Shown piece after piece: positions 9,901 to 18,248 of a stretch of DNA of 64,000 nucleotides. The notes below the pieces were generated by a model that searched no databases, was not told where the DNA came from, and worked only from the letters and a program-made list of their open reading frames with translations. The DNA is from Anabaena sp. UHCC 0204 (GTDB lineage: Bacteria; Cyanobacteriota; Cyanobacteriia; Cyanobacteriales; Nostocaceae). Numbering within the stretch: position 1 is the first letter of the stretch; each line of letters starts with the position of its first letter. The position numbers and the translations under genes are program-made. The DNA lies in assembly GCF_009711975.1 (NCBI RefSeq), contig NZ_VIKW01000005.1, positions 1 to 64,000 of the forward strand. Reading direction: 5' to 3'.

Positions 9901-11157
9901 AAATTTGATAAATGCTGTGATGAACGGTTTAATTCTGTAATTTTAGAAAAAATAAAAGACAAGGCACTTAAACCAAAAGTTACCCAAAGATTGCTTGAAG
10001 AACTTTTAAAGCATGGATATAACAAAGCTAAAGAATTTGCTAAGAGTCTAATTTTTCATCCACTACCTTCAGAAGAGGAAGAATATGAAAGGATATTATT
10101 AACTACTAAAGTTTTAGTTGAAAATGCTGATTATGATGATTGGTCTTTAATTTGGTCAGTTGTTCAACAAGATATAGAATTCGGTCGTAAACTCTTTGAA
10201 TCAGTTGCTAATGGTTACTTTGGCATTAACTTAAACATTACGGAAAAACAACTAGCTGATTTATATATTTGGATGACTAAACAATATCCTCCTCATGAAG
10301 ATCCAGTTTATCAAGGTGTTCATTTTATAGGAACTAGAGAAACACTAGGGAATTTTAGAGATAATATTTTAACTCACCTCAAAGAAAGAGGAACATCTGA
10401 AGCTTGTGTAGAAATTCAGCACATTGCTCAAGAATTTCCTGAACTTACATGGATGAACAGAGTATTACTACAAGCTCAAACTAAAAGACGACGTAACACA
10501 TGGCATCCTCCCACACCATCTGAAACTTTTGAACTTCTCAGCAATACAGAAAATCGTTTTGTGAAAGATGCTAATGAACTTTTAGATGTACTAGTTGAAT
10601 CACTTAAAAGATTGGAGAATGAGTTACAAGGAGAAACACCTTCTGCTATATTCATCTGGAATAAAATAACCGATAAAGTATATAGACCATGTGATGAAAA
10701 TACATTTTCTGACTACGTGAAACTTCACCTTGAAAGGGATTTAAAATCCAGAGGTATTATTCTCAATAGAGAAGTAGAACTAAGACCAAATAAAGGAGGA
10801 AATCCTGGTGAAAGAACAGATATTCATGTAGATGCTGTTATTAAAAAACAAAATGGACAGATATTTGATTGCATAACAGTTATTATCGAAGTAAAAGGCT
10901 GTTGGAATGATGAGCTAGATACTGCAATGGAGATACAGCTTGTTGATCGCTATTTAAAAAATAATACTTGTGAACATGGTATTTACTTAGTTGCTTGGTT
11001 TAACTGCCAACAGTGGGATAAGAGTGATTATAGAAAAGGTAAAGCACCAAAAATTAGTATTGATCAAGCCAGAGAAAACTTTAACAACCAAGCTAAACAG
11101 TTATCACAAGCAGGTATTAAAGTTAAATCCTTTGTCCTCAATACAGCACTTAGGTAA
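6964..11157 (+). CDS. NACHT/STAND-type ATPase with C-terminal PD-(D/E)XK-like nuclease domain
   Basis: 1397 residues. The N-terminal ATPase has Walker A GEPGIGKTT (52-60), Walker B LHLFLDSLDEG (114-124) and a sensor-like FRITCRTS (149-156). It ends around residue 370 with FAHQTYAEFLAAWYL, which is typical of NACHT modules. Residues about 400-1200 are helical and repeat-like (HEAT/TPR style). The last 120 residues contain TDIHVD (D1286) followed by IIEVKG (E1309, K1311), the D...ExK signature of a restriction-like nuclease. Known bacterial NACHT proteins sense phage and trigger an effector, so an abortive defence role is likely (inference). It is a lone gene, AT-rich, with no GCGATCGC that I could find over 4.2 kb, between housekeeping genes and followed by a toxin-antitoxin relic. 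Confidence 0.75.
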   Translation: MYNWKRFWCPNTGNIRLDYGGFLEDPESEYGHNPDVVTFSSISHIPCLILLGEPGIGKTTAVDQAFDELKEELDESEDDCLFFNLGDFDSNQDLSNGIFKDEKFITWIHGTHKLHLFLDSLDEGLLSVKTIIRSLENKIEHLPTECLYFRITCRTSVWLENSTLEQKLKEKWGEANTKIYELAPLRRIDIIEVANAKNINSELFMQEILNREATPLAIKPVTLKFLMGTYLQNGQFPDSKKELYKQGCLQLCEEVNPYRLQLGKSKLNSYQRLIIAARIATIILFANRSAIWTSREMADIPNSDIAIRDLCVGKEIINEQEFQVTENNIRDEVLSITGLFSSRGSNRMGFAHQTYAEFLAAWYLIKRNIPLVQVMSLIVSQGDPECKLIPQLHETAAWLASMRKDILEEILKTDPDVLLRSDIPTDREIQEKIVANLLNYYNDGKLLNRDLGSYFNYKKLKHPGLAKQLRPYIHDSSKSLEARDEAIDIAKSCELYEIQEDLVDLALDSSQSIHLRANAAMTICSVGNLETKLKLKPLAISNIEEDEDDRLKGYSLEAVWPEHLTAEELFNAITPAKRRNLFGGYQSFLKNELVAKLQSDDLVIALNWVEKQGLRCFEDPFERLADEIILKAWEQFDIPEVVEIFARIAIIQWKEYQSLVTQSDSTGHNFESQILQYDEKRRTLLEKIVLNIVYEEKDPKFLLSSVTENILLNQDIFWMLDKLQNTEFNEQQKIWVQLIEWSFNRQDAKQIDTIITATQTNEILRNHFASYFEAVELNSSLAKKMEADYIWVQNLENRKPKSQLLEPPLKERVILLLEQLDTGNLSAWYQLNMEMTLRPNSRYYTDELEYDLTKLPGWKEADTATQRKIIDGAKKYVLEQNQLPYSWIGTNTFDRLALAGCRALFLLLKESPEFLDTITDEIWQRWTPIIVGYPNSGREDNYLELVRRSYIKAPTETINTLILIIDKENEEHSTIFIMNKFDKCCDERFNSVILEKIKDKALKPKVTQRLLEELLKHGYNKAKEFAKSLIFHPLPSEEEEYERILLTTKVLVENADYDDWSLIWSVVQQDIEFGRKLFESVANGYFGINLNITEKQLADLYIWMTKQYPPHEDPVYQGVHFIGTRETLGNFRDNILTHLKERGTSEACVEIQHIAQEFPELTWMNRVLLQAQTKRRRNTWHPPTPSETFELLSNTENRFVKDANELLDVLVESLKRLENELQGETPSAIFIWNKITDKVYRPCDENTFSDYVKLHLERDLKSRGIILNREVELRPNKGGNPGERTDIHVDAVIKKQNGQIFDCITVIIEVKGCWNDELDTAMEIQLVDRYLKNNTCEHGIYLVAWFNCQQWDKSDYRKGKAPKISIDQARENFNNQAKQLSQAGIKVKSFVLNTALR

Positions 11158-11199
11158 ATGATTTATCAATATTCTCCAAAGGTATAATTTACTTGATTA

Positions 11200-11339
11200 T
11201 TTGAAAATGCCCCACCCGTTCTAGTAGACTTTGATCCAGATCAAGCTAAATGGGAATATTTAAAGGAGAAACATAACCCGTGAAAGTCTTGCTTGATACC
11301 AACATAATTATAGTTCTTACACAATATGGTGAAAAATGA
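11200..11339 (+). pseudogene. Relic of a VapBC-type toxin-antitoxin pair
   Basis: An open stretch ending ...PVLVDFDPDQAKWEYLKEKHNP stops at a TGA (11281-11283). That TGA overlaps a GTG start (11280-11282) preceded by AAGGAG. The GTG opens MKVLLDTNIIIVL, the hallmark N-terminus of a PIN-domain (VapC) toxin with its first catalytic Asp and the DTN motif, but the frame stops after 19 codons at 11339. The upstream frame has lost its start. Only the junction of the two genes survives. The 3' end overlaps the terminus of the convergent PatA-like gene. Confidence 0.6.
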
Positions 11340-12390
11340 TTTTCAGTAAATCCCCTTGAGAAAAAGGCTTTTCTAAATAACCATTAGCTTTCACAAATTT
11401 GGCTTTTGCTCTATCTCTTAATCCCATTCTTTCAGTCATTAAAATTACAGGAATATTTTGATAATGTGTGTGTTTTCGTAACAAAGAACAGATTTCATAG
11501 CCATCTAAATGAGGCATTTCTATATTTAGTAAAATAATATCCGGCTGTACGCGCAAAATTTCCATTAAAGCTTGGGAAGAATCCATAAATTTAATTACAG
11601 AAAATATTTGCTCATCTAAAAAATCTGCTACAGCATTTAATATGTTATAATCATTGTCTACACCCAAAATACTGTATTTTTTCCTCTCAGTAACTTGGGA
11701 ATTAATCGGCTGATTTATATTAGGCTCATAATCAACTTGATATGTATTGCTTTTGGGTAATTGTTCTGGAAATTTGTTAACTGGATGTGACTGATGATAA
11801 TTTTCAAAATTCAAATTTTCTTCAACATCAATTTTTACTCCTGATTGACATTTTTCTACTAAAGTTCTTAAATTCAAATGACAAAACTTAGGGAGATCAT
11901 CTAAAAAAGTATTAGGAACAAACTCATAACTACCATTTTCTAAATCTAGTAATGATTGTAAAACCTCTAATGCCAATTGCTCAATTAATAAAGCAGCTTG
12001 AAAGTGACTAATATATTTTTGATTAACTAACCAACAAATGGCTAAATAATCGGGATTTGGTATTGACTGATTCTCAATATCTTTTTCAAAAATCATCCGT
12101 ACCTGTTCATTAATACCTCTAGGAAGAGTAGAAATTTGCTGACTCAATTTCTGTAAATTTCGGTAAAGAGGTTCAAACATTTCTTCAGAGTAACTAGCGT
12201 AAATTAGTTTACCCTTATCCATATATATTGACCATGCACCAGATTCACTAAATACTTGTAAACAACCAGTAAACGAATTATTAGTAATCTTCTTTAATAG
12301 AGTAATTGGTTGTAACTTTTGGAAAAATCTATATCTACTAATAGGTATTGTATTCATGGTCGGAAATTGATCATTAAATTTTTCTCTCAT
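11317..12390 (-). CDS. PatA-like response regulator with degenerate receiver
   Basis: 357 residues. Residues about 20-200 form a DUF4388/PatA-N-type domain (NNSFTGCLQVF, W-S-I-YMDKGKLIYA). A charged linker follows, then a C-terminal receiver domain (about 232-355). In the receiver the usual phospho-acceptor Asp is Asn289 (IILLNIEMP, codon AAT), and the usual acidic pair reads VDND. The conserved Thr (VILMT) and Lys (LEKPF) are kept. The protein may therefore signal without phosphorylation. PatA controls heterocyst spacing in Anabaena, but many paralogues serve phototaxis or other roles, so no specific job is assigned. ATG start. Confidence 0.82.
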   Translation of the reverse strand: MREKFNDQFPTMNTIPISRYRFFQKLQPITLLKKITNNSFTGCLQVFSESGAWSIYMDKGKLIYASYSEEMFEPLYRNLQKLSQQISTLPRGINEQVRMIFEKDIENQSIPNPDYLAICWLVNQKYISHFQAALLIEQLALEVLQSLLDLENGSYEFVPNTFLDDLPKFCHLNLRTLVEKCQSGVKIDVEENLNFENYHQSHPVNKFPEQLPKSNTYQVDYEPNINQPINSQVTERKKYSILGVDNDYNILNAVADFLDEQIFSVIKFMDSSQALMEILRVQPDIILLNIEMPHLDGYEICSLLRKHTHYQNIPVILMTERMGLRDRAKAKFVKANGYLEKPFSQGDLLKIIFHHIV

Positions 12391-12582
12391 GATCAGTTAA
12401 TTAATGTATTTTATAAACATTCTGAATCCTGTCTTTTGAATTCTTCCCTTTAGGTTACTATATATTTTTTGGAGAAATAAAAAAGTATGTTAAACCTATG
12501 ATGAAAAAATGAAGTAGAGATGTTCCAGCAGAACGCTTATAATTTTTAATCTCAATGTTTTTTAAATTACCCCCTACCAATC

Positions 12583-13515
12583 GTGTCCGTAATTAATATC
12601 CAAGTCCCAGAAAATTGTCAGCGCCTAGATGTCTATTTATCTCAAGAGTTATCAGATTTATCCCGTTCACGCATCCAGCAGTTAATCGAACAGGGTCATG
12701 TGCAAGTTAATGATACAGTTTGCAAATCTAAGAAAATTCATCTAAAAAGTGGCGATCGCATTACACTAGAAATTCCGGCAATCCAACCGTTAGAACTAGT
12801 AGCAGCAGATATTCCCCTCGATATTCTCTATGAAGATGAAGAGATCATCATTCTCAATAAACCTGCTGGTTTGGTTGTTCACCCCGCACCAGGACATCCT
12901 GATGGCACTTTAGTTAATGCTATATTGGCACACTGCCCTAATTTACCAGGAATCGGCGGTGTTCAACGTCCGGGCATAGTCCACCGTTTAGACAAGGATA
13001 CTACTGGAGCGATCGCGATCGCTAAAACAGACCTAGCTTATCAGCACCTGCAAGCACAACTACAAGCAAAAACCGCTCGCAGAGAATATCTAGGTTTAGT
13101 TTACGGTGTCCCCAAAACGTCAACCGGAAGCATAGACTTACCCATTGGCCGCAATCCTCAAGACCGCAAAAAAATGGCCATTGTCTCTGTAGAAGATGGT
13201 GGACGGAATGCTATCACTCATTGGCAAGTACAAGAGCGATTTGGCAACTACACACTAATTCACTTCCAACTAGAAACAGGACGCACCCATCAAATTCGCG
13301 TCCATAGCGCCAAAATCGGTCATCCTATCGTTGGTGATCCTATTTATAGTTCTGGTCATTCCATTGGTGTCAATCTACCAGGACAAGCCTTACACGCTTG
13401 GAAACTCCAGTTACAACATCCCGTTTCTGGAAATTTAGTCGCAGTCACAGCGCCTCCTCCCCGCAGCTTTACGACTTTATTGGAAGTATTACGCCGTCGC
13501 AGTGGAGTTTCTTAA
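12583..13515 (+). CDS. RluD-family rRNA pseudouridine synthase
   Basis: 310 residues. An N-terminal S4 RNA-binding domain (about 13-60, LDVYLSQELSDLSRSRIQQLI) is followed by the catalytic domain with HRLDKDTTG, where Asp137 is the nucleophile. LETGRTHQIRVH and the C-terminal GQALHAWKL block are also family signatures. It isomerises uridines in large-subunit rRNA or possibly tRNA; the exact sites cannot be read off. The start is GTG at 12583, matching where the family begins. It is the gene immediately upstream of the phycocyanin operon, 626 bp away. Confidence 0.92.
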   Translation: MSVINIQVPENCQRLDVYLSQELSDLSRSRIQQLIEQGHVQVNDTVCKSKKIHLKSGDRITLEIPAIQPLELVAADIPLDILYEDEEIIILNKPAGLVVHPAPGHPDGTLVNAILAHCPNLPGIGGVQRPGIVHRLDKDTTGAIAIAKTDLAYQHLQAQLQAKTARREYLGLVYGVPKTSTGSIDLPIGRNPQDRKKMAIVSVEDGGRNAITHWQVQERFGNYTLIHFQLETGRTHQIRVHSAKIGHPIVGDPIYSSGHSIGVNLPGQALHAWKLQLQHPVSGNLVAVTAPPPRSFTTLLEVLRRRSGVS

Positions 13516-14141
13516 AATTTAATAAAATTATGAAGCCTTAGTCCCATTTTGTGCATATAACCTTTTTTACCTTAAAATCCCCCCCTGGGGGAAAAAGAGA
13601 AGAAACTTCTTTCAATTATTTAACAATGTAAATTTACAATCCTTAATCCAATTCAGTAACATCCCAAAACAACCAAAAAGGGCTGTAATCTATTTATAGC
13701 AAGGGATTTATAGAAAATTTAAACAATATTAACAAACAAAATATTGCGATTCTTTTCGAGAATTGTAAACTTATGTAACGTAAATATTGATTTTTTCTCA
13801 CTTACACACCTTGTATGTAAAGGATTTGAGGCTTTTCTTAGGCGATCATCTTATTTATTCATAATTTGTAACAAATAAAGACTCTATGGCATTGTATAAA
13901 CATAAACTGTAGGGGTTAAACAACAGAAAAAAGTTAAACAAAGCAGGCAATTGACGAAGTTTGCCAGTTTCTCATAAAATCCCTCATGACTCTCATAATT
14001 TCTAGTTCATAAAATATAAATATGGTCTAGTATATGAGAAGATAGATTGAGAAGCGCTTTGATTTGATTCTGTTGCCAACCAATCCGAATTAGTTTTAAT
14101 TTAGAGATCTCTCAACTAAGTAATTTAGGAGATTAGAGTCC
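13516..14141 (+). promoter_or_regulatory. Upstream region and leader of the cpc operon
   Basis: 626 bp of AT-rich DNA without a gene. It must hold the phycocyanin promoter(s) and a long 5' leader, but I cannot fix a start site. A GTA-N8-TAA word near 13768 resembles an NtcA site with one mismatch, and the support is weak. TAGGAGA lies about 11 bases before the cpcB ATG. No pec (phycoerythrocyanin) genes are here, although they precede cpc in some relatives. Confidence 0.5.
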
Positions 14142-14663
14142 ATGACATTAGATGTATTTTCCAAGGTTGTTTCCCAAGCTGACGCTAGAGGCGAATTCCT
14201 CAGCACCGAACAACTAGATGCTTTAACAGCAGTTGTAGCTTCTGGTAGCAAGCGTTTAGATACCGTTAACCGGATTACAAGCAACGCTAAAGACATTGTT
14301 ACTGACGCTGCTCGTGCCTTGTTTGAAGAACAGCCCAACTTGATTGCTCCTGGCGGCAACGCTTACACCAACCGTCGTATGGCTGCTTGCCTACGCGACA
14401 TGGAAATCATCTTACGCTATGTAACCTATGCAGCATTAGCAGGTGATGCTAGTGTTCTTGATGACCGTTGCTTAAACGGTTTACGTGAAACATACCAAGC
14501 TTTGGGTACTCCTGGTGCTTCTGTAGCAGTTGGTGTTGGCAAAATGAAAGAAGCAGCGATCGCTAAAATTAATGATCCTAACGGGATCACCAAAGGTGAT
14601 TGCAGTTCTTTGGTTTCTGAAGTTGCTAGCTACTTTGACCGCGCTGCGGCTGCTGTTGCCTAA
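14142..14663 (+). CDS. cpcB: C-phycocyanin beta subunit
   Basis: 173 residues, near-canonical. The bilin-binding cysteines are Cys83 (MAACLRDME) and Cys154 (KGDCSSL), and the methylated asparagine site is Asn73 (GGNAYTN). Sequence and two-bilin pattern fit CpcB rather than PecB or ApcB. It is the light-harvesting rod subunit on the cytoplasmic face of thylakoids. First gene of the ten-gene cpc operon, with cpcA 87 bp behind. The ribosome site TAGGAGA is strong, as expected for one of the most abundant proteins of the cell. Confidence 0.98.
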   Translation: MTLDVFSKVVSQADARGEFLSTEQLDALTAVVASGSKRLDTVNRITSNAKDIVTDAARALFEEQPNLIAPGGNAYTNRRMAACLRDMEIILRYVTYAALAGDASVLDDRCLNGLRETYQALGTPGASVAVGVGKMKEAAIAKINDPNGITKGDCSSLVSEVASYFDRAAAAVA

Positions 14664-14750
14664 CAATTTCTTACAAATCAAATTAGCTCGAACCTAAATT
14701 GAGCTTTTCCCAACAAAACAAGCAAGAAACAATCTAGGAGATTTTCACCA

Positions 14751-15239
14751 ATGAAAACACCAATTACCGAAGCAATCGCATCTGCTGATACCCAAGGACG
14801 CTTTTTAAGCAACACCGAATTACAAGCAGTTAACGGCCGTTTTGTTCGTGCTGCTGCCAGCATGGAAGCTGCTCGTGGTTTGACAGCTAACGCTCAAAAA
14901 TTAATTGATGGTGCTACCAGCGCCGTATACAGCAAATTCCCTTACACCACCTCTACACCAGGCGCTCAATTTGCATCTGACAGCCGTGGTAAAGCTAAAT
15001 GCGCTCGTGACGTTGGTCACTACCTACGCATCATCACCTATAGCCTAGTTGCTGGTGGAACAGGTCCTTTGGATGAGTTCTTAATTGCTGGTTTGTCTGA
15101 AATCAACGGCGCGTTTGATTTATCTCCTAGCTGGTACGTAGAAGCTTTGAAATCAATCAAAGCCAGCCACGGTCTAAGCGGTCAAGCTGCTAACGAAGCT
15201 AACACCTATATTGACTATGCAATCAACGCTCTCAGCTAG
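14751..15239 (+). CDS. cpcA: C-phycocyanin alpha subunit
   Basis: 162 residues. A single bilin-binding cysteine, Cys84 ([10 protein letters not shown]), takes phycocyanobilin through the CpcE/CpcF lyase encoded downstream. It pairs with CpcB into trimers and hexamers of the rod. The N-terminus [19 protein letters not shown] and C-terminus [13 protein letters not shown] are canonical. TAGGAGAT sits before the ATG. The 277-bp gap that follows is structured and probably separates the abundant cpcBA message from the linker and lyase part. Confidence 0.98.
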   Translation: MKTPITEAIASADTQGRFLSNTELQAVNGRFVRAAASMEAARGLTANAQKLIDGATSAVYSKFPYTTSTPGAQFASDSRGKAKCARDVGHYLRIITYSLVAGGTGPLDEFLIAGLSEINGAFDLSPSWYVEALKSIKASHGLSGQAANEANTYIDYAINALS

Positions 15240-15247
15240 ATAGCGTC

Positions 15248-15418
15248 ATGCCCGGAGAGGGATATAATTGTTAGATGGAGTTACCCCTAAGGGGGTTCGC
15301 CAGTCGTTCATGGGGAGTCACTGCGTAAGTTGGAAAATATTCTAACTATAAATTAAGTGGCGTTAAAATCTCCAAGATCATTCTGGTTCACCTAGCAATT
15401 GGATCTAGCTCCGGGCAT
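15248..15418 (+). promoter_or_regulatory. Structured cpcA-cpcC spacer
   Basis: ATGCCCGGAG at 15248-15257 is exactly complementary to CTCCGGGCAT at 15409-15418, so the spacer RNA can close into a long-range 10-bp stem. Inside it is a small hairpin ACCCC-TAA-GGGGGT (15282-15295) and CAGT/ACTG pairing near 15301-15326. The position, right after the two most expressed genes, suggests an RNA element for processing, stability or partial termination. This is inference from pairing only. Confidence 0.5.
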
Positions 15419-15516
15419 CGTTTTATCTCCAGATAACTGAAGTTGTTAATCAGAGCGTGAAAATCACTTTTTCAGGTGGTTTTGGATTGAAATGAAAACA
15501 ATAAAGGAGAAAAAAC

Positions 15517-16377
15517 ATGGCAATTACAGCAGCAGCATCAAGACTGGGGACAGAGCCTTTTAGCGACGCACGCCGAGTTGAACTGCGCCCCAACGCCAGC
15601 CGAGAAGAAGTCGAATCAGTAATTCGTGCTGTTTATCGGCACGTTTTAGGAAATGACTATATATTGGCATCAGATCGCTTGATTGGTGCAGAGTCACTTT
15701 TACGCGATGGTAACTTAAGCGTGCGCGAGTTTGTTCGCAGCGTTGCTAAATCGGAACTCTACAAAGCTAAATTCTTTTACAACAGTTTCCAAACTCGGTT
15801 AATTGAACTCAACTATAAACACTTGTTGGGTCGCGCACCATACAATGAGTCAGAAGTAACTTACCACTTAGACTTATATATTAACCAAGGTTACGACGCG
15901 GAAATTGACTCCTACATTGATTCTGAAGAATATCAAAACAGCTTTGGGGAAAGTGTAGTTCCCTACTATCGCGGTTTTGATTTTCAATCAGGACAAAGTG
16001 CAGCCGGTTTTACGCGGATGTTCCGTTTATACCGTGGTTATGCCAACAGCGACACTGCTCAAGTCGAAGGTGATAAATCTCGTTTAGCGCGGGAATTAGC
16101 GAGTAATAAGACTTCCTCAGTTGTTGGACCCTCTGGTAGTAACAATAATTGGGGTTTCCGTGTATCTGCGGATGACGCTCCTAAGCAAAACTTAGGTAAT
16201 GCCGTAGGACAATCAGATCGCACTTACCGAGTTGAAGTTACAGGCATTCGCAATCCAGGATACCCCAGCGTGCGCCGCAGCAGCACAGTATTCATTGTAC
16301 CTTACGAGCGCCTTTTAGACAAAATGCAGCAAATTCATAAAGTTGGCGGCAAAATTGTCAGCGTAATTTCCACGTAA
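15517..16377 (+). CDS. cpcC: Phycobilisome rod linker, phycocyanin-associated
   Basis: 286 residues. An N-terminal PBS linker domain (about 20-150, including [19 protein letters not shown] and [16 protein letters not shown]) and a C-terminal CpcD-like domain (about 228-285, [14 protein letters not shown] to [12 protein letters not shown]) give the classic rod linker layout of about 33 kDa. It joins phycocyanin hexamers in the rod cavity. AAAGGAG lies just before the ATG. It is followed closely by cpcD, the rod cap, in the usual cyanobacterial order. Confidence 0.96.
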
Positions 16378-16422
16378 GATCCGGTGCTGTTCACCGACAA
16401 AACACATCACAGGAGATAGAGA

Positions 16423-16662
16423 ATGTTCGGTCAAACCACACTTGGCGCTGGTAGCGTTTCTTCATCTGCAAGCCGCGTATTTCGTTACGAAGTTGTTGGC
16501 TTAAAGCAAAACCAAGAAACCGACAAAAATAAATTCGACATTCGCCGCAGTGGTAGCGTATTTATTACCGTACCCTATAACCGCATGAATGAAGAAATGC
16601 AGCGGATTAGCCGTCTCGGTGGCAGAATCGTCAAAATTGAATCTTTGACCGTAGCAGAATAA
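16423..16662 (+). CDS. cpcD: Phycobilisome small rod-capping linker
   Basis: 79 residues consisting of a single CpcD domain: FRYEVVGLKQNQETDKNKFDIRRSG, then FITVPYNRMNEEMQRISRLGGRIVKIE. It is related to the C-terminal domain of CpcC and terminates the distal end of phycocyanin rods. GGAGA lies about ten bases before the ATG. It sits between cpcC and cpcE, as in other cpc operons. No oddities. Confidence 0.95.
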   Translation: MFGQTTLGAGSVSSSASRVFRYEVVGLKQNQETDKNKFDIRRSGSVFITVPYNRMNEEMQRISRLGGRIVKIESLTVAE

Positions 16663-16678
16663 GCAGAAAGCCCTGGCA

Positions 16679-17533
16679 ATGATAGAAACCAGTGGAGAAG
16701 AATATTCTGCCCAGAATGCACCACCTCTGACACCAGAGATAGCGTTCGCCGAAAGCGTGCGGAACGCAATCGCTAACCTGCAATCATCAGATTTAAGTCT
16801 CCGCTATTATGCTGCTTGGTGGTTGGGTAAGTTCCGAGTCAGTCAGCCAGAAGCCATAGACGCACTCATTACAGCGTTAGAGGACGAAGCCGACAGAACA
16901 GAACTAGGAGGTTATCCCTTACGGCGGAATGCCGCGAGGGCGCTTGGTAAACTAGGCAACTTAAAAGCCGTACCAGGTTTGATTAAGTGCTTAGAATGTG
17001 CTGATTTTTATGTCCGCGAAGCCGCAGCCCAATCTTTGGCAATGCTTCGCGCTCAAACAGCATTACCAGCACTGATAAAACTGCTAGATGGGGGAGTTGA
17101 CCAGGCTGTACAAGTACCAGGACTACCCCACCTTACCCAACCCTATACAGCAGTATTAGAAGCCTTGGGAGCTATGGGTGCAACTGAGGCTATTTCCCTT
17201 GTTCAGCCTTTTCTCAATCATCCAGTTCCCCGATTGCAATGCTCCGCAGCTAGAGCCATGTACCAACTGACACAAGACTCTGCTTATGGCGAGTTATTAG
17301 TGAAAACCTTGGTAACAGGTGATTTAAAGATGCGTCGCGTTGTGTTAGGGGACTTGGGGGCAATCGGGTATTTGCCAGCAGCAGCAGCGATCGCCTCTGC
17401 TCAAGTGGAAAATAGCTTCAAACTTATTGCTTTAAAAGGATTATTAGAGTATCAACTGCCAGAACAGTCTGATACTTTTGGTATTTCTGAGCAAGCTATC
17501 CAAGTCATGAATTTGATGGATTCACTATTATAG
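16679..17533 (+). CDS. cpcE: Phycocyanobilin lyase, alpha subunit
   Basis: 284 residues with HEAT-like repeats (for example YYAAWWLGKFRVSQPEAIDALI, RRNAARALGKLGNLKAV and VREAAAQSLAML). It acts with CpcF as the heterodimer that attaches phycocyanobilin to Cys84 of CpcA. ATG start 16 bp after cpcD. Its TAG stop opens a block of heptamer repeats that separates it from cpcF. E and F are distinct genes here, as in most cyanobacteria. Confidence 0.95.
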   Translation: MIETSGEEYSAQNAPPLTPEIAFAESVRNAIANLQSSDLSLRYYAAWWLGKFRVSQPEAIDALITALEDEADRTELGGYPLRRNAARALGKLGNLKAVPGLIKCLECADFYVREAAAQSLAMLRAQTALPALIKLLDGGVDQAVQVPGLPHLTQPYTAVLEALGAMGATEAISLVQPFLNHPVPRLQCSAARAMYQLTQDSAYGELLVKTLVTGDLKMRRVVLGDLGAIGYLPAAAAIASAQVENSFKLIALKGLLEYQLPEQSDTFGISEQAIQVMNLMDSLL

Positions 17534-17611
17534 TCAGTAGTCAATTGTCAATTGTCAGTTGCAAAACTACTGACCACTGACAACTGACAACTGACCACTG
17601 ACAACTGAAAA
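17531..17611. repeat. Heptamer tandem repeats between cpcE and cpcF
   Basis: Units such as CAATTGT and CAACTGA/CCACTGA are repeated about ten times and fill the whole 78-bp cpcE-cpcF gap. The block begins at the cpcE stop codon and ends just before the cpcF ATG, leaving cpcF without an obvious ribosome site. Confidence 0.8.
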
Positions 17612-18211
17612 ATGGATGAACTAATTCGGGCTGTCACCGTAGCAGAAACACCATCTCAACTGGTGACAGCGGTTAAAAATCTGGCAGCAGCCAAAGATCC
17701 ATCGGCAATTCCCGCCTTAATTGCCGTCTTTGGTTATAACAATCCAGAGGCGGCAATAGTTGCAGCAGCAGCATTGACAGAGTTGGGACAAATAGCAGTT
17801 CCACAACTGCTAGAACAAATTGATGATTATAACTATGGCGCACGGGCTTATTCGATTCGCACAATAGCTGCGATCGCAGATCCCCGTGCTTTGGATATTC
17901 TCATCTCTACAGCAAAAACTGACTTTGCCCCCAGTGTCCGCCGGGCTGCGATTAAAGGACTAGGAAACTTACATTGGCATCAGTTAGAAATTTCTGAAGC
18001 AGAAACAGCCATCAACCGAGTCCTAGAGGCACTTCTGTTAATCTGCGAAGATACAGACTGGTCAATTCGTTATGCTGCTGTTGTTGGTTTACAAGCTTTA
18101 GCAAAAGTAGCCATAGTACAACCGCCTATTTTGGCTAAATTTCAATTAATGCTGACTAACGAAACTGAAAAAGCCGTTCGCGCTCGCGTTCAGTTGGCCT
18201 ATAGCCAGTAA
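17612..18211 (+). CDS. cpcF: Phycocyanobilin lyase, beta subunit
   Basis: 199 residues of HEAT-like repeats (AAAALTELGQIAVPQLLEQI, YSIRTIAAIADPRALDIL, VRRAAIKGLGNLHW), the usual size of CpcF. It is the partner of CpcE in chromophore attachment to CpcA. The start ATG is preceded by tandem repeats instead of a clear Shine-Dalgarno sequence, which may keep its expression low. cpcG1 follows after 37 bp. Confidence 0.94.
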   Translation: MDELIRAVTVAETPSQLVTAVKNLAAAKDPSAIPALIAVFGYNNPEAAIVAAAALTELGQIAVPQLLEQIDDYNYGARAYSIRTIAAIADPRALDILISTAKTDFAPSVRRAAIKGLGNLHWHQLEISEAETAINRVLEALLLICEDTDWSIRYAAVVGLQALAKVAIVQPPILAKFQLMLTNETEKAVRARVQLAYSQ

Positions 18212-18248
18212 ACAGATTTATATACCATATAACAAGGTAAAAGTAAAG

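Noticed and set aside
13768-13785. NtcA site upstream of cpcB
   Set aside because: GTA-N8-TAA misses the final C of GTA-N8-TAC, and no -10 box at the right distance was secured.
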